64,000 nucleotides of DNA. Origin: a virus. This document shows positions 20,285 to 29,678 of the stretch, piece by piece. Location: the IMG/VR virus record IMGVR_UViG_3300024258_001044, positions 62,001-126,000 of that record. One strand, 5' to 3'. The first letter of the stretch is position 1. Every line of letters begins with the position of its first letter. The notes below the pieces were generated by a model. The model did not search any database. It was not told the origin of the DNA and saw only the letters and a program-made list of their open reading frames with translations. A program made the translations under genes and the position numbers.

Positions 20285-21241
20285 TCAGTTGTAAACTACG
20301 CACTTCTCACATACCGTTCCGCAAAGATCCTTCTTCAAATGAGCCGCCCTTAAGTCTTGGAACTTCTGGCTATTCCATGCGTCCATGAATGATACTTCTT
20401 TCAGATCGCCCATGTGGAACTTGCCATCATGATCGAAACAACATGCGGACAGGTGACCGTCCCATGTAATGTGTCCTTCAGTGAATGCTGCCCAGCAAGG
20501 GACAGGTACGGTGAGGTTATCAAGCCGCCCTCTGTTTCCTGCGGTTACCGTCCAGCCTTTCTCTTCTTCAGCTTTACCAACAAAGTCGGCCTGACTGTAA
20601 AGGGGTAACGCATAAATCTCATCAAGGAAAGGCGTCAAATCATCTACCACCGTCTTCATCTTCTCGCCTTGGCTACCATCATACTGAATGTAGCTTGCGT
20701 AAAGTCCGCAACGATGTCCTGTTGCCTCTTCAACATCATCTCTGATGTCCTGTGAGTTTTTCATGTTCTGGATCATCTTTTTGTAGATTGTCTTTTTTAC
20801 CTGAGCAATCTCCACAAACTGATCTTCATCAGCATAATTCAAAGAAAACTTAAGACTGTCAAGTCCTGCCTCTAAACATGCTCTGACTTTCTTCTTAGTC
20901 GCCAAGCTTGCGTTGGTTGTCAGGAACACGTAATCATATCCGCATTCTTCTTTTGCGTATCTAATTGCATCCGGAAGCCACTTGAGAAGCATCGACTCCC
21001 CAAGGTAAAATAGCCCGAGTTCTTCAACTCCGGCTTCTTTCATCTCCATTGCAAGGCGTTTGAACATGTCGAAATCCATGTCCTGCTGCTCTCTAAGCCG
21101 CATAGAGCGAGCACAGAAGAAGCAATTAAAGTTGCATCTTCCCGTTAGCTCAATCTTAACGGATTTAGGAGCAGGAAGGAATTTCGCACTATACTCTTCA
21201 GTCATATGAGTAATTCGGTCAATTCTGTCTGTAATAGTCAT
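20285..21241 (-). CDS. radical SAM/SPASM-domain protein
   Basis: It uses a [4Fe-4S] cluster to cleave S-adenosylmethionine and start radical chemistry. LTGRCNFNCFFCARSM (residues ~31-46) gives the CxxxCxxC cluster site, followed by a TIM-barrel-like body. The C-terminus has CC near 'GHLSACCFDHDGKFHMGDL' and CGTVCEKCVVY, a SPASM-type auxiliary cluster. Such proteins modify peptides or cofactors; the substrate is unknown, and no obvious small precursor peptide lies beside it. Downstream genes for A-type and NifU-type Fe-S carriers fit a need for cluster supply. Confidence 0.9.
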   Translation of the reverse strand: MTITDRIDRITHMTEEYSAKFLPAPKSVKIELTGRCNFNCFFCARSMRLREQQDMDFDMFKRLAMEMKEAGVEELGLFYLGESMLLKWLPDAIRYAKEECGYDYVFLTTNASLATKKKVRACLEAGLDSLKFSLNYADEDQFVEIAQVKKTIYKKMIQNMKNSQDIRDDVEEATGHRCGLYASYIQYDGSQGEKMKTVVDDLTPFLDEIYALPLYSQADFVGKAEEEKGWTVTAGNRGRLDNLTVPVPCWAAFTEGHITWDGHLSACCFDHDGKFHMGDLKEVSFMDAWNSQKFQDLRAAHLKKDLCGTVCEKCVVYN

Positions 21242-21318
21242 TTATACTCCAATGTTTGTTACGGAGCTTATGGTTAGCTCCTGCTATACTGGAATTTAAT
21301 AATAGACCCTTTTGTCTG

Positions 21319-21639
21319 TTATGCAGTGAAACTTTCTCCGCAGCCACATTTTCTTTTGTCCGACATGTTGTATTTAAACCCTGATCTCATCAGCGTATCT
21401 TCATAATCTATTTCCAATCCAACTAAAAATAGGTATGACTTTTTATCGATGGCGATAACGATATCATCAAATGTAAAAAGCCTATCGGTGGCGTCAGGTG
21501 TCTCAACCATCTCGGTCACAAACATTAAACCGGAGCAACCTCCGCTTCGCACACCTATCCTCATAGCCCCCTCCTCAATCTGGAGTTGCTTGGATATCTT
21601 GCGAATCTTTTCTTTGGCTGCCTCGGTTACTGTTATCAC
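21319..21639 (-). CDS. A-type iron-sulfur carrier (IscA/ErpA-like)
   Basis: The 106-residue protein has the family length and the three cluster cysteines, RSGGCSG and CGCGESF near the end. In bacteria these proteins bind Fe-S clusters and pass them to client enzymes. It overlaps the upstream gene by one base. A phage copy probably supplies radical SAM or other clustered proteins during infection. Confidence 0.9.
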   Translation of the reverse strand: MITVTEAAKEKIRKISKQLQIEEGAMRIGVRSGGCSGLMFVTEMVETPDATDRLFTFDDIVIAIDKKSYLFLVGLEIDYEDTLMRSGFKYNMSDKRKCGCGESFTA

Positions 21640-22001
21640 TATTCCTCTCCGTAAAGTCTCTGAGCTACTTTCAATAGAATAAGATATCCCATAAGGTCAC
21701 TACATGTATCCTCGTGAATCTCTTTTTCCCCTCGTGTCGATAAGCGCGAAAGCTTGTCGTCAATCCTGACCTTGATTTGCTCAATTGGATTCGAGTTTGA
21801 AAAGATTCTCTTTGGTTGCAATGCAGAGTTTCCATACTCTTTGTTCTTCATTATCAGAAGGTCTCTTATCGCATTGCATTCTTCCGCTATCATATGCTGA
21901 ACATTGGCTAATGCAAATGGATCTTCTATGTACTCAACCTTTTCAAAAATCTCAGTTACTTTGTTTTCAAAGTCCAATATCTCTTTCATTCTTTCACTCA
22001 T
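21639..22001 (-). CDS. DUF1599-like (nucleotide-modification-associated) helical protein
   Basis: The 120-residue helical protein has the segment KNKEYGNSALQPKRIFSNS...IRVDDKL-type spacing and a late EDTCSDLMGYLILL. These resemble DUF1599, an all-alpha family related to MazG/dUTPase-like folds and often found in phages. A role in nucleotide hydrolysis or DNA-base modification is inferred from the family. Its start overlaps the Nudix gene's stop. Confidence 0.7.
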   Translation of the reverse strand: MSERMKEILDFENKVTEIFEKVEYIEDPFALANVQHMIAEECNAIRDLLIMKNKEYGNSALQPKRIFSNSNPIEQIKVRIDDKLSRLSTRGEKEIHEDTCSDLMGYLILLKVAQRLYGEE

Positions 22002-22401
22002 TGTTATCTCCAGCTAAGTTCACAATGGCATCATAGATGTGCCAATTAATTATCCCATTCATAGGGAATTCGTATTCCGATAATTCGTTGGCTTTGACCC
22101 ACTTGAAGTCATCGCTTTCATCGTTAATCTTCACCTCACCTTCATAGGTTCTTGTGGAGTAGATGTACATATCGAAACTTTTATATCTTACTTTGCCCAT
22201 AAACTCTAAATCAGAAACGGTTATCCCCGCTTCTTCCTGAGTCTCTCTCTTGGCTGCGCTCATCAAATCCTTATCGGTAGAGTCGTACTTTCCACCAGGG
22301 AAATTCCAACGTCCTCCCCATGATTTTCCTGAGGCCCTTTGGAGCAATAGTATCTCGTCGTTCTTATTTAGAACAACTGTCGCAACTACAATCTTCTTCA
22401 T
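21994..22401 (-). CDS. Nudix hydrolase (MutT-like)
   Basis: A Nudix box is visible in GGKYDSTDKDLMSAAKRETQ followed by EEAGI, with the REx2EE core. Such enzymes hydrolyse nucleoside diphosphates linked to another group, for example oxidised dNTPs or NAD-like caps. The protein is 135 aa, a usual family size. Its start overlaps the DUF6356-like gene. The substrate is not predictable. Confidence 0.9.
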   Translation of the reverse strand: MKKIVVATVVLNKNDEILLLQRASGKSWGGRWNFPGGKYDSTDKDLMSAAKRETQEEAGITVSDLEFMGKVRYKSFDMYIYSTRTYEGEVKINDESDDFKWVKANELSEYEFPMNGIINWHIYDAIVNLAGDNNE

Positions 22402-22615
22402 GGCTCGCTCCGGCTTTTCTTTTTTCTAATTCACTGCAAAGCGATTCAATTCGCTCCGATCCTTCATATTTATACCAGAAGGGAAAGACCCCATGAACAA
22501 ATAGAATTAACGCGATCTTAAACACGCACCAAGATTTTCCGCAGGCATATGCCAAATGCTCGGCATACGTCTCCCCTATACTATTTGGATGTTCAGAAAA
22601 TAACTTCATCCTCAT
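22364..22615 (-). CDS. DUF6356-like small membrane protein
   Basis: The N-terminal SEHPNSIGETYAEHLAYA, followed by a hydrophobic segment (IALILFVHGVFPFWY), matches what I know of the DUF6356 family, a small membrane protein of Proteobacteria without known function. The C-terminus carries EEDCSCDSCSK, a possible metal site. It overlaps both neighbours. Confidence 0.65.
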   Translation of the reverse strand: MRMKLFSEHPNSIGETYAEHLAYACGKSWCVFKIALILFVHGVFPFWYKYEGSERIESLCSELEKRKAGASHEEDCSCDSCSK

Positions 22616-23159
22616 TGACTCCTTTTGTCAAGAAGCCACGCCTTGCAAGCTTCCTCTCTAAAGCTACGCTTTTAGTAGAGAGCCACTCCGCATAGAGGCC
22701 GAGCATTTCGTCGTCGCTGTAGTGCCTCCCGGCGTCCGCCACCTCGTTAAGAATATTTACAAGGTCGCGGTAGGTCTTGGCCATTTCCAAATATACAGGA
22801 TTGTCAAGAATATAATAGGCTTGAGTATACCCCTTCTGTCCCATCTGGACATAGAAGTCAATGCTCGATCTCTTCTCGACAGATTCGGGAAAGTACCCAG
22901 AAAAAATTAAAGCCTTGTCCCCGATTTCTTTAAGCAGAACAAGTTGCTCTGCCTTATCGGTTTCAAGGCTTTTACCATATAGCTCGGTCAATGTAGGATC
23001 CCAAGATGGAGGACGAGTAACTGTCCTCATCATCAGGGATGATAAGTGCAGAACAACGGGCTGCGGGACTTTGAATTTGTAGACCCGAATCACTTCATTT
23101 AGTTCTGCATCAAAATATTTCTTTAGTTCATTGACCGTACAGGTTTGTAATTTACTCAT
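22593..23159 (-). CDS. hypothetical helical protein (188 aa)
   Basis: The start at 23159 (MSKLQTCTVNELKKYFDAEL) overlaps the end of the HAD gene. The protein is mostly helical, with a YYILDNPVYLEMAKTYRDL segment. No family was recognised. Its place between HAD and DUF6356 genes suggests an accessory role in the same operon. Confidence 0.65.
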   Translation of the reverse strand: MSKLQTCTVNELKKYFDAELNEVIRVYKFKVPQPVVLHLSSLMMRTVTRPPSWDPTLTELYGKSLETDKAEQLVLLKEIGDKALIFSGYFPESVEKRSSIDFYVQMGQKGYTQAYYILDNPVYLEMAKTYRDLVNILNEVADAGRHYSDDEMLGLYAEWLSTKSVALERKLARRGFLTKGVNEDEVIF

Positions 23160-24036
23160 CATATAGCTCGTTAATATATTTATCTGCGAAGCCATTCTTT
23201 CTCAAATAATGATCACGACCCAAGATGGAACTGTAGGCATGAGCAAGCTTTAACTTGTTCATAGGCTTACCCTCTGTTGAGACAACATTAATGTCTACCT
23301 TCGCTCTTAGATTTGTACCGTGCTCTTCGTCATAAGCACTCAGAACTTCATCAACTCTTTTAATATATTTTGAGTTATCATCGTAGAAGTATACCTGAGT
23401 TACCTCAGGTTGCATCGCTACACTGAGAATGTAGTTGCCCTTATATCTTCCTGAGTTAGGACTATCCAAAGGCTGAGTTACAATCTCCATCGGAGGATGA
23501 TCGCTTAGAATTTCAGCAATTCTTTCTTGCATTCCAGGCCCACTCTTCCTTGCAGTAAGGATGATGGCGTTTTGATGATTGGCTTCATAAAGCTCAAGCA
23601 TTTCGGAGTTTGGGCCATGCCTTCCGATTGTATTTGGATTGAGATAATATTGATCATCATTGGTGATGATAGCAAATGGAGAGAAGTTTCTATTAACCCT
23701 AATCCCTGCCGCACTAAGCTGCTCAGGTGTTATGTGAGCCTGTAGCTCCTCAAGAGGCACAGGCGCCCCCGCTTTGTCAGTTACCTCAAAGTAAATATCT
23801 CTACCATCAAGCTGATGTTTCTTCTGTGTCTTAAGCTGAAGAGTCATTAACCTCTCAGGAATATCCTCTCTGGCATTGAGCTGAGTAAATAGTTCCAATG
23901 CGTTTTTTAGATTTCCACTTTCTCCAGGCTGATAGATGTATCCATCTCTATTTAACCTTGCAGTTTCATACCAGTCAGATGTCCAGTAGAGTGTGTCGTC
24001 AAGATCAAATATGTATACTGTCCCTTTGAAGTTCAT
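23152..24036 (-). CDS. HAD-superfamily phosphatase-like protein
   Basis: VYIFDLDDTLYWTSDW (residues 7-22) is HAD motif I with the nucleophile Asp; IILTARKSG is motif II and YFYDDNSKYIKRV is the acidic motif III. The family hydrolyses phosphate esters; 294 residues allow for a cap domain. Candidate substrates are nucleotides or polynucleotide 3' ends, as in phage polynucleotide kinase/phosphatases. Its start overlaps the NifU-like gene. Confidence 0.8.
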   Translation of the reverse strand: MNFKGTVYIFDLDDTLYWTSDWYETARLNRDGYIYQPGESGNLKNALELFTQLNAREDIPERLMTLQLKTQKKHQLDGRDIYFEVTDKAGAPVPLEELQAHITPEQLSAAGIRVNRNFSPFAIITNDDQYYLNPNTIGRHGPNSEMLELYEANHQNAIILTARKSGPGMQERIAEILSDHPPMEIVTQPLDSPNSGRYKGNYILSVAMQPEVTQVYFYDDNSKYIKRVDEVLSAYDEEHGTNLRAKVDINVVSTEGKPMNKLKLAHAYSSILGRDHYLRKNGFADKYINELYDE

Positions 24037-24299
24037 GTGGTCTCCGTGTTGATAACCTCTAAGGTTTCAATTTCTAATTCTGCCCTCAATAGATTCTGAA
24101 TCTGAGCAAGTGTGCTCGTAAAGGCACTTGGACAACCATCACAGCCGCCAAAGAAAGAAAGAAAAACCTTTGGCGGCTCTCCGTCTTTTTCATCTTCAAC
24201 AGCATCAAGAACACAGAATCCGCTGTGCATCGCCAATGCGGGATTGATATCTTCTTCGATAAGCTCTTGCAGCTTATCTATTGAAATTATTTGACTCAT
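24033..24299 (-). CDS. NifU-like C-terminal-domain Fe-S scaffold
   Basis: The start at 24299 (MSQIISIDKLQELIEED) has an AGAAGGA site. The 88-residue protein carries GGCDGCPSAFTSTLAQIQNL, the CxxC loop of NifU/Nfu proteins, which bind and deliver iron-sulfur clusters. With the A-type carrier and radical SAM gene it forms a small phage Fe-S set. Confidence 0.85.
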   Translation of the reverse strand: MSQIISIDKLQELIEEDINPALAMHSGFCVLDAVEDEKDGEPPKVFLSFFGGCDGCPSAFTSTLAQIQNLLRAELEIETLEVINTETT

Positions 24300-24309
24300 C
24301 TTTTTCCTT

Positions 24310-24609
24310 CTATAAAAAATCAACTGTTCCCGAATATATTTCCGGAGCATATCGCCCTATCAATAATCTTTCCCAAACGACGGTGCCAAAATAGAATCCC
24401 TTAATTCGCCATTGACCATCAAAATGATTTTGGGTCTGATTAGTATATGACTCATCTGCGCTCTGCCAACCAAGCTCTCCTTCGAGATAGATACACCCTG
24501 AAGCCTCATTATAAGCTTTGGTAATTTTGTTTTGATCAACGTGACTATCCGGCCTATCGTTTATACTATTAGTTTCTCTGTATTCCCAGTAAATTGCTTT
24601 ATCGTCCAT
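24310..24609 (-). CDS. hypothetical protein (99 aa)
   Basis: The protein begins MDDKAIYWEYRETNSINDR and is rich in Trp and Tyr with beta character (GYFYGT-like FYFGTVVWERLLIG). No family was recognised. It lies upstream of the NifU-like gene in the same operon, ten bases apart. Confidence 0.6.
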   Translation of the reverse strand: MDDKAIYWEYRETNSINDRPDSHVDQNKITKAYNEASGCIYLEGELGWQSADESYTNQTQNHFDGQWRIKGFYFGTVVWERLLIGRYAPEIYSGTVDFL

Positions 24610-24636
24610 CTTCGCTCTCTAAGGTTTTAGGAATTT

Positions 24637-25017
24637 TTATTCAGCTTCTTGATTGGGTATGTTTTTCCAATCGCGAAGGCAAACCTGCTCAAGGGCTCCC
24701 TGAGCAAATTCGGCCGCATCTTCTGGCTTAATCATACCAGACGCAAGCACCTCCAGACTTTTGTGCATCACAGTTTGTTTAAACCTGAGATGCTTGATAT
24801 AGGCAGAGACAAGCAACTGCACCTGTCCAGGCCAACTTCCAGTATCGGCTGCTACCGCTGCTCTGTCCTCATCGGACAAGCCATAAATCTCCACCTGTTT
24901 AAGGGTGGCTTTGAATTCTTTAATGGGATCAGTGACCTGCTTAGCCCACTGAGCATCAAGCTTCTTCTCTCTAATCTTGGCCTTCTCTTTTGCTGTTAAC
25001 TTTTTCTCTTCAGACAT
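24637..25017 (-). CDS. hypothetical helical protein (126 aa)
   Basis: The N-terminus is a charged helix (KKLTAKEKAKIREKKLDAQW), followed by an Ala-rich helical body. It lies just downstream of topoisomerase I. There is no recognised domain; coiled-coil or scaffold character is an inference. Confidence 0.6.
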   Translation of the reverse strand: MSEEKKLTAKEKAKIREKKLDAQWAKQVTDPIKEFKATLKQVEIYGLSDEDRAAVAADTGSWPGQVQLLVSAYIKHLRFKQTVMHKSLEVLASGMIKPEDAAEFAQGALEQVCLRDWKNIPNQEAE

Positions 25018-25026
25018 ATTATCTCC

Positions 25027-27258
25027 TTACTTCTTGATAAACTTACAACGTGGATAACCACTGCACGCAACGAATGCTCCGTAACGCCCTTCGCGCTCAA
25101 CAAGGTTATTCTTTTTGCATTTCGGGCACTTCTCGCCAGTGTCTTTCACTGCCTTCTTCTTGCCCCACTGCTTCTTCTTCTTAACGACAATCTTACCGTC
25201 GTCATCAAGCTGTGCAGTAAAGTTACAAGTCGGATAGCCTTTGCATCCAAGGAAATCGCCGAATTTGCCGCTTCTCTTTACAAGCATATTGGTCTTACAT
25301 TCCGGGCACTCTTGGTCCGTTGTTTGTGCTCCACCTGACATAACAGGTTCGCCTTTTGCGTTGAGCTTACCTTTCCAATTGCATGTAGGATAAGATGAAC
25401 ATGACCAAAATTCTCCGAACTTTCCATTTCTCTTGATTAACACATTGCCACAGTCAGGACAAGGAATACCTGTCTCAACCTCTTTGGCAATGAACTTTCC
25501 ATCGTCTCCGATACTGAATGTGTGCCCACATTTCGGCCAGTTCTGACAACCTAAGAATACTTCCTTATTCGCAATCTTCCTGACCATTTGGGAGCCGTCA
25601 TCACATTTGGGACATTTCTCATCAGTTTCGAATGCCTTACGTGACTCGCTTTTCTTAGCCTTAAAGATATCCCTATCAAGCTCTGCATTGAACGGAGTTA
25701 AGATATCCTTGATAGTCTTGGAGCCTGCTTCGATTTCATCAAGGTGTGCCTCCATCGTGGCAGTCATCTGAGTGTCAGTAAGGTTTTCGAAATGCTCTTC
25801 AAGATAGTCGCAGGCTAAGATACCGATCTCTGTGCCAAACATGGTTGTGCTTTTACGAGTGACGTAGCCTCTGTTGAGCAAAGTTTCAACAAGCGCCGCA
25901 TAGGTAGATGGTCTTCCGATACCTTCCGACTCCATCTTCTTAACGAACGCTGCTTCAGTGTATCTTGATGGTGGCTTGGTGAAATGCTGCTTTGGCTTGT
26001 ACTTCTTTACTTTAACTTCCTGTCCAACCTTAAGCGCGGGGATTGACACATCGTTACTTGATGAGCCATATACCTTAAGGAAACCATCAAACTGCATAAC
26101 GGAACCTGTAGCTTTAAATCCAAGTGGTCCGCTTTTAAGCTCAATCTTTGCGGCATCGAATTTGGCATGAGCCATCTGAGATGCCATGAAACGATTCCTA
26201 ATCAAAGATAATAGTTTGTCTCCATCAGGAGTCATAGCCGCAGGTGTCGCTTCAAAGGTTGGGCGGATAGCTTCGTGAGCATCCTGTGCTGCCTCCTTCG
26301 GACCATACAGCTTTGGAGTCTCGGAGAGATACTGCTCCCCAAGCTTCTCAATAATTTTCTTCCGAATCGCTTCGACTTTCTCAGGATCAGATCTTGTACT
26401 ATCAGTTCTATGATAGGTGATGAGCCCCTGAGAGAATAGGGACTGCGCAGTATCCATTGTTCTCTTGGCGGTCCATTTGAACTTTGCACCAGCAGTCTGC
26501 TGCATAGATGCAGTTACAAATGGTGGCGGAGGACTTTTGGTTCTTGTTTTCTTTTCATATACAGAGACAACAAGTGGTCCATCGATTTGATCGAGAGCCG
26601 CCTTTGTTTCTGCCTTGCTTTTAGGGACATATTTTTTGCCGTTAAGAGTGACGAACTCTGCATCGAACTTGTGGTCAGTGTTGGCTGTGACGCTCCAGTA
26701 TTCTTCTTTGATGAATGCCCGGATATCCTTCTCTCTGTCCACAACGAATTTAAGAGCGGCCGATTGTACTCGTCCAGCGCTCGTTCCTTTGAGGCCCTTT
26801 GCCCACATGACAGGGCTTACTTTAAATCCAACGAAGCGGTCAGTGATACGCCTTGCCTGCTGTGCATGAAAGGTAGTCTCTCTGAATCCAAGAGGATTCT
26901 TGATACCTGCAAGGATGGATTTCTTATTGATTTCCTTGAAGATTACTCGATGAATGTTCTTTCCACGCTTCGGCAGAATATCCAGAATGTTGTAAGCAAT
27001 CGCCTCACCTTCACGGTCGGCGTCTGTTGCGACGTAGATGTCATCGTGTCGCTTGGCAGCAGCTTTAATGTTCGCGACCACATCCTTCTTGTCAGGATTG
27101 GTGACATACACCGGTGTGAAATCTGGTAACTCAACGCCGAGCTTCTTTTTGCTGAGGTCCATGATATGACCTACAGAAGCGATTACTTCGTAGGAAGAAT
27201 CGAGCGATTTCTTAATTTTCGGAATCTTGTTAGGACTCTCAACTATGATCAGGGCCAT
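25027..27258 (-). CDS. topA: DNA topoisomerase I (type IA)
   Basis: It relaxes negative supercoils by cutting one strand through a tyrosine. The ATG at 27258 (MALIIVESPNKIPKIKK) has a GGAGGA site; the frame upstream is not needed. The Toprim domain has IVESPNK and TDADREGEA; the catalytic segment is GLITYHRTDSTR. Four C-terminal C4 zinc ribbons follow, each CPxC...CxxYPxC-like, so the length (743 aa) is that of bacterial TopA. A full topoisomerase with all zinc ribbons is uncommon in phages and suits a large genome. Confidence 0.97.
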   Translation of the reverse strand: MALIIVESPNKIPKIKKSLDSSYEVIASVGHIMDLSKKKLGVELPDFTPVYVTNPDKKDVVANIKAAAKRHDDIYVATDADREGEAIAYNILDILPKRGKNIHRVIFKEINKKSILAGIKNPLGFRETTFHAQQARRITDRFVGFKVSPVMWAKGLKGTSAGRVQSAALKFVVDREKDIRAFIKEEYWSVTANTDHKFDAEFVTLNGKKYVPKSKAETKAALDQIDGPLVVSVYEKKTRTKSPPPPFVTASMQQTAGAKFKWTAKRTMDTAQSLFSQGLITYHRTDSTRSDPEKVEAIRKKIIEKLGEQYLSETPKLYGPKEAAQDAHEAIRPTFEATPAAMTPDGDKLLSLIRNRFMASQMAHAKFDAAKIELKSGPLGFKATGSVMQFDGFLKVYGSSSNDVSIPALKVGQEVKVKKYKPKQHFTKPPSRYTEAAFVKKMESEGIGRPSTYAALVETLLNRGYVTRKSTTMFGTEIGILACDYLEEHFENLTDTQMTATMEAHLDEIEAGSKTIKDILTPFNAELDRDIFKAKKSESRKAFETDEKCPKCDDGSQMVRKIANKEVFLGCQNWPKCGHTFSIGDDGKFIAKEVETGIPCPDCGNVLIKRNGKFGEFWSCSSYPTCNWKGKLNAKGEPVMSGGAQTTDQECPECKTNMLVKRSGKFGDFLGCKGYPTCNFTAQLDDDGKIVVKKKKQWGKKKAVKDTGEKCPKCKKNNLVEREGRYGAFVACSGYPRCKFIKK

Positions 27259-27269
27259 GGGCCGTCCTC

Positions 27270-27306
27270 CAATAAAAATAGCAGAAGCCCAGATGGAGCC
27301 TCTGCT
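27270..27306 (-). terminator. intrinsic terminator before topA
   Basis: GCAGAGGCTCCATCTGGGCTTCTGC-like arms (9 bp with internal mismatch) are followed on the minus strand by TATTTTTATT. A second hairpin, CTATATCGT...ACGATATAG, lies just upstream. It ends the fibre transcript and isolates topA. Confidence 0.75.
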
Positions 27307-27343
27307 ATATCGTACCGACAACGATATAGTTGTCTCAATTAAA

Positions 27344-29635
27344 TTATCTCCAAAATTTTCCAGTCATCCTTGTTCTGACAATTGCGATGTTGGCAGAGAA
27401 GGTGTCTGCTGGGTTTGAGCCGGTTGCGTCACGACTATATCTGTAGGCAATTTTATCGCCCGGAAAAGAGCCGTTAATGTTTAAAGTAAAAATAGATATA
27501 AATGGTTTGTACTGATTATTGTTTACTGAGGTTAATACAGTAGATGTTGTGCCTGATTTTGCTCCATCAAGAAGATCATCGGGATTAAGCACAGCGAACT
27601 CAAAATCAATCTCAATGTCTCCAACGGCAGTAGAGAGCGGAATCCATTCTACCTCAAATGTAATTGGGAAAGAGGTATCTATACCTTCCGGAACTAACAC
27701 GAGGAACCCATTGCCATCTAAAGCGTTATTATTGAATTTATTATCTTTCGGAGTAATGGTGATATTGGAGGCAAGATTTAATGCCTGATTTCCTGGACTT
27801 GATCCGGATAAATCTTCTGCCAATTTAAAATGCACATTTATATCGCGAACAGGTCTTGCATTCCCAAAAAATTCAACAAAGCCATCTGCGTTAATCTCAG
27901 TTCTATTTGTATGCATTTTGAATTGCTCAATGATGGGAGATGTAGTAATGGTGCCAGTAATTCTGATGCGGATCCAATATTTTTCTGAACCGTTTAATGT
28001 AGATTTTGCCCATAATGTCATATCGCCAAACCTTATCTGCTGAGTTTCTGCATTTCCAAAATGGTCTGCTCCATACTGAGTATATGGAGGAGATGATAAG
28101 GTGGACATTGCATCAAAGATTTGCCAAGCACTTCCATCCCAATATTCTGCGATGATACCACCTGAGCCTATGTTAATAGCTCCAGTTATTAAAGCTTTTA
28201 AGCCATTAAAAGCTGTATTCCCTCCAATATAAATTGATGCATCAGTTGTAAGTGCAGGAAGCATTGTAAAGGTAGATGATGTATTACTAATCGCAGTGTC
28301 TGTTACATCAACCCAAGTGCCAACTGTTCCATTTGTGTTTGTGAATACCTTCATTCCAAACGTATGACTGTCTCCTTCTCCAAATGTAGATTCAGATCCT
28401 TTATCATATCTTCCAACATGTAGTTCGCCAAGAATGATGTGGCCTTCGTCGCCTCCTGTATCTGAGAAGAAAGACGCCTGAGATATAACGCCTGTAACTA
28501 AAGAGACTCTATCATTTCTAATTCTACAACCGGAGGACCGAATTGTGCTGCCCGAACTTTCGACTAAGAGGTCAAAAGTTGATGTTCCAGATATGTCAAC
28601 GCCAACAATACTTATTGTGCTCGTATTTGTTGGGCCGACTCTTATCATATTAGTTACAGAGCCAGCTAAGTGAATTCCATTTGCCCGGATCGTTCCGCCA
28701 TCATCTACAAACAAGCCATTGATTCCTACTGAAGGTTCAGAGTCTGAACTGTTAATGCCGATTGTAGAACCCGTTCCTGTTGCGAAACAGAAAGTTTCTA
28801 CAGTTGTTCCATTTCCAACAGCTATATCTGAAAGTAATGCTTTGCCTCCAGTTTGAGCTAAAATTCCAGTGCCAATAGTCCCATTAAGAATGCACTCTCT
28901 AACCCTAACTTCATTTCGTCCTGTAGCTTCAGATATAATTCCAATCTCACAATCTGAAACCTCGATGTCGTGGAGATCTATATTTTGAATAGATGAAGAA
29001 ATGTAAAAACCTGCAAATCCTGAACCAGAAACATTTGAAATATCAAGTCCCACAATATCACTGTCGCTCCCCATAATCATTCCGTGAGCATTTGGATTAG
29101 AGCAATACATCTGAACTGTCTCGTGTCTACCAATTGCATTTATTGATACATAATTAGGGACAGTTACTGGATTTAGTTCAGAGTATCTACCTGGGTATAT
29201 AATTAGAATATACCTATTTGATGTTGACGCATCAGTTATAGAATCTAAAGCATCTTTTATTGATGTAAAATTTCCACCAGTTTTAGCCACAGTTATAACA
29301 TTCTGTTTTTCAGTCTCAACTGTGCCATCTGATAATAAATCATTTAGTTCTGTTATTGTGCCACCAACCAGATTCGCCAAAGATGTTGCATGGGGATTGC
29401 TCTCATCTGTCAGGTGATAATCATAATCTAAAATAAGAGTTTCAAATGTAGAAAGCCGAGAAGAGACTGTCCCATAGTCCCCGCTCGGCGCAGTGCCAAG
29501 CTCACTTTCAATATTAACAATAGCGGAACGCAACCGGTTGACACTTGCCGCATCAACTTCGGTTGTTCCGTCTACTGCTAATGGTAATTGTAAGTAACCA
29601 TCAAGCGCGCTTGGATATATACTGTAGTCTGACAT
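27344..29635 (-). CDS. tail-fibre or appendage protein with beta-helix region (763 aa)
   Basis: I start it at 29635 (MSDYSIYPSALDGYLQLP), with GAGGG upstream. The N-terminal ~55 residues, including SVNRLRSAIVNIESELG, are shared with the fibre-like protein at 31448-32608 and probably attach it to the virion. Residues ~115-400 begin with a pectate-lyase-like signature (GNFTSIKDALDSI) and continue as Ser/Thr/Gly-rich strands, as in right-handed beta-helices that bind or cut sugars. The C-terminal part is beta-rich. It is likely a host-recognition appendage. Confidence 0.8.
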   Translation of the reverse strand: MSDYSIYPSALDGYLQLPLAVDGTTEVDAASVNRLRSAIVNIESELGTAPSGDYGTVSSRLSTFETLILDYDYHLTDESNPHATSLANLVGGTITELNDLLSDGTVETEKQNVITVAKTGGNFTSIKDALDSITDASTSNRYILIIYPGRYSELNPVTVPNYVSINAIGRHETVQMYCSNPNAHGMIMGSDSDIVGLDISNVSGSGFAGFYISSSIQNIDLHDIEVSDCEIGIISEATGRNEVRVRECILNGTIGTGILAQTGGKALLSDIAVGNGTTVETFCFATGTGSTIGINSSDSEPSVGINGLFVDDGGTIRANGIHLAGSVTNMIRVGPTNTSTISIVGVDISGTSTFDLLVESSGSTIRSSGCRIRNDRVSLVTGVISQASFFSDTGGDEGHIILGELHVGRYDKGSESTFGEGDSHTFGMKVFTNTNGTVGTWVDVTDTAISNTSSTFTMLPALTTDASIYIGGNTAFNGLKALITGAINIGSGGIIAEYWDGSAWQIFDAMSTLSSPPYTQYGADHFGNAETQQIRFGDMTLWAKSTLNGSEKYWIRIRITGTITTSPIIEQFKMHTNRTEINADGFVEFFGNARPVRDINVHFKLAEDLSGSSPGNQALNLASNITITPKDNKFNNNALDGNGFLVLVPEGIDTSFPITFEVEWIPLSTAVGDIEIDFEFAVLNPDDLLDGAKSGTTSTVLTSVNNNQYKPFISIFTLNINGSFPGDKIAYRYSRDATGSNPADTFSANIAIVRTRMTGKFWR

Positions 29636-29678
29636 CATCACCCTCTAAATAGGGTCAGCTTATTAGTAAGTAAGTTTT

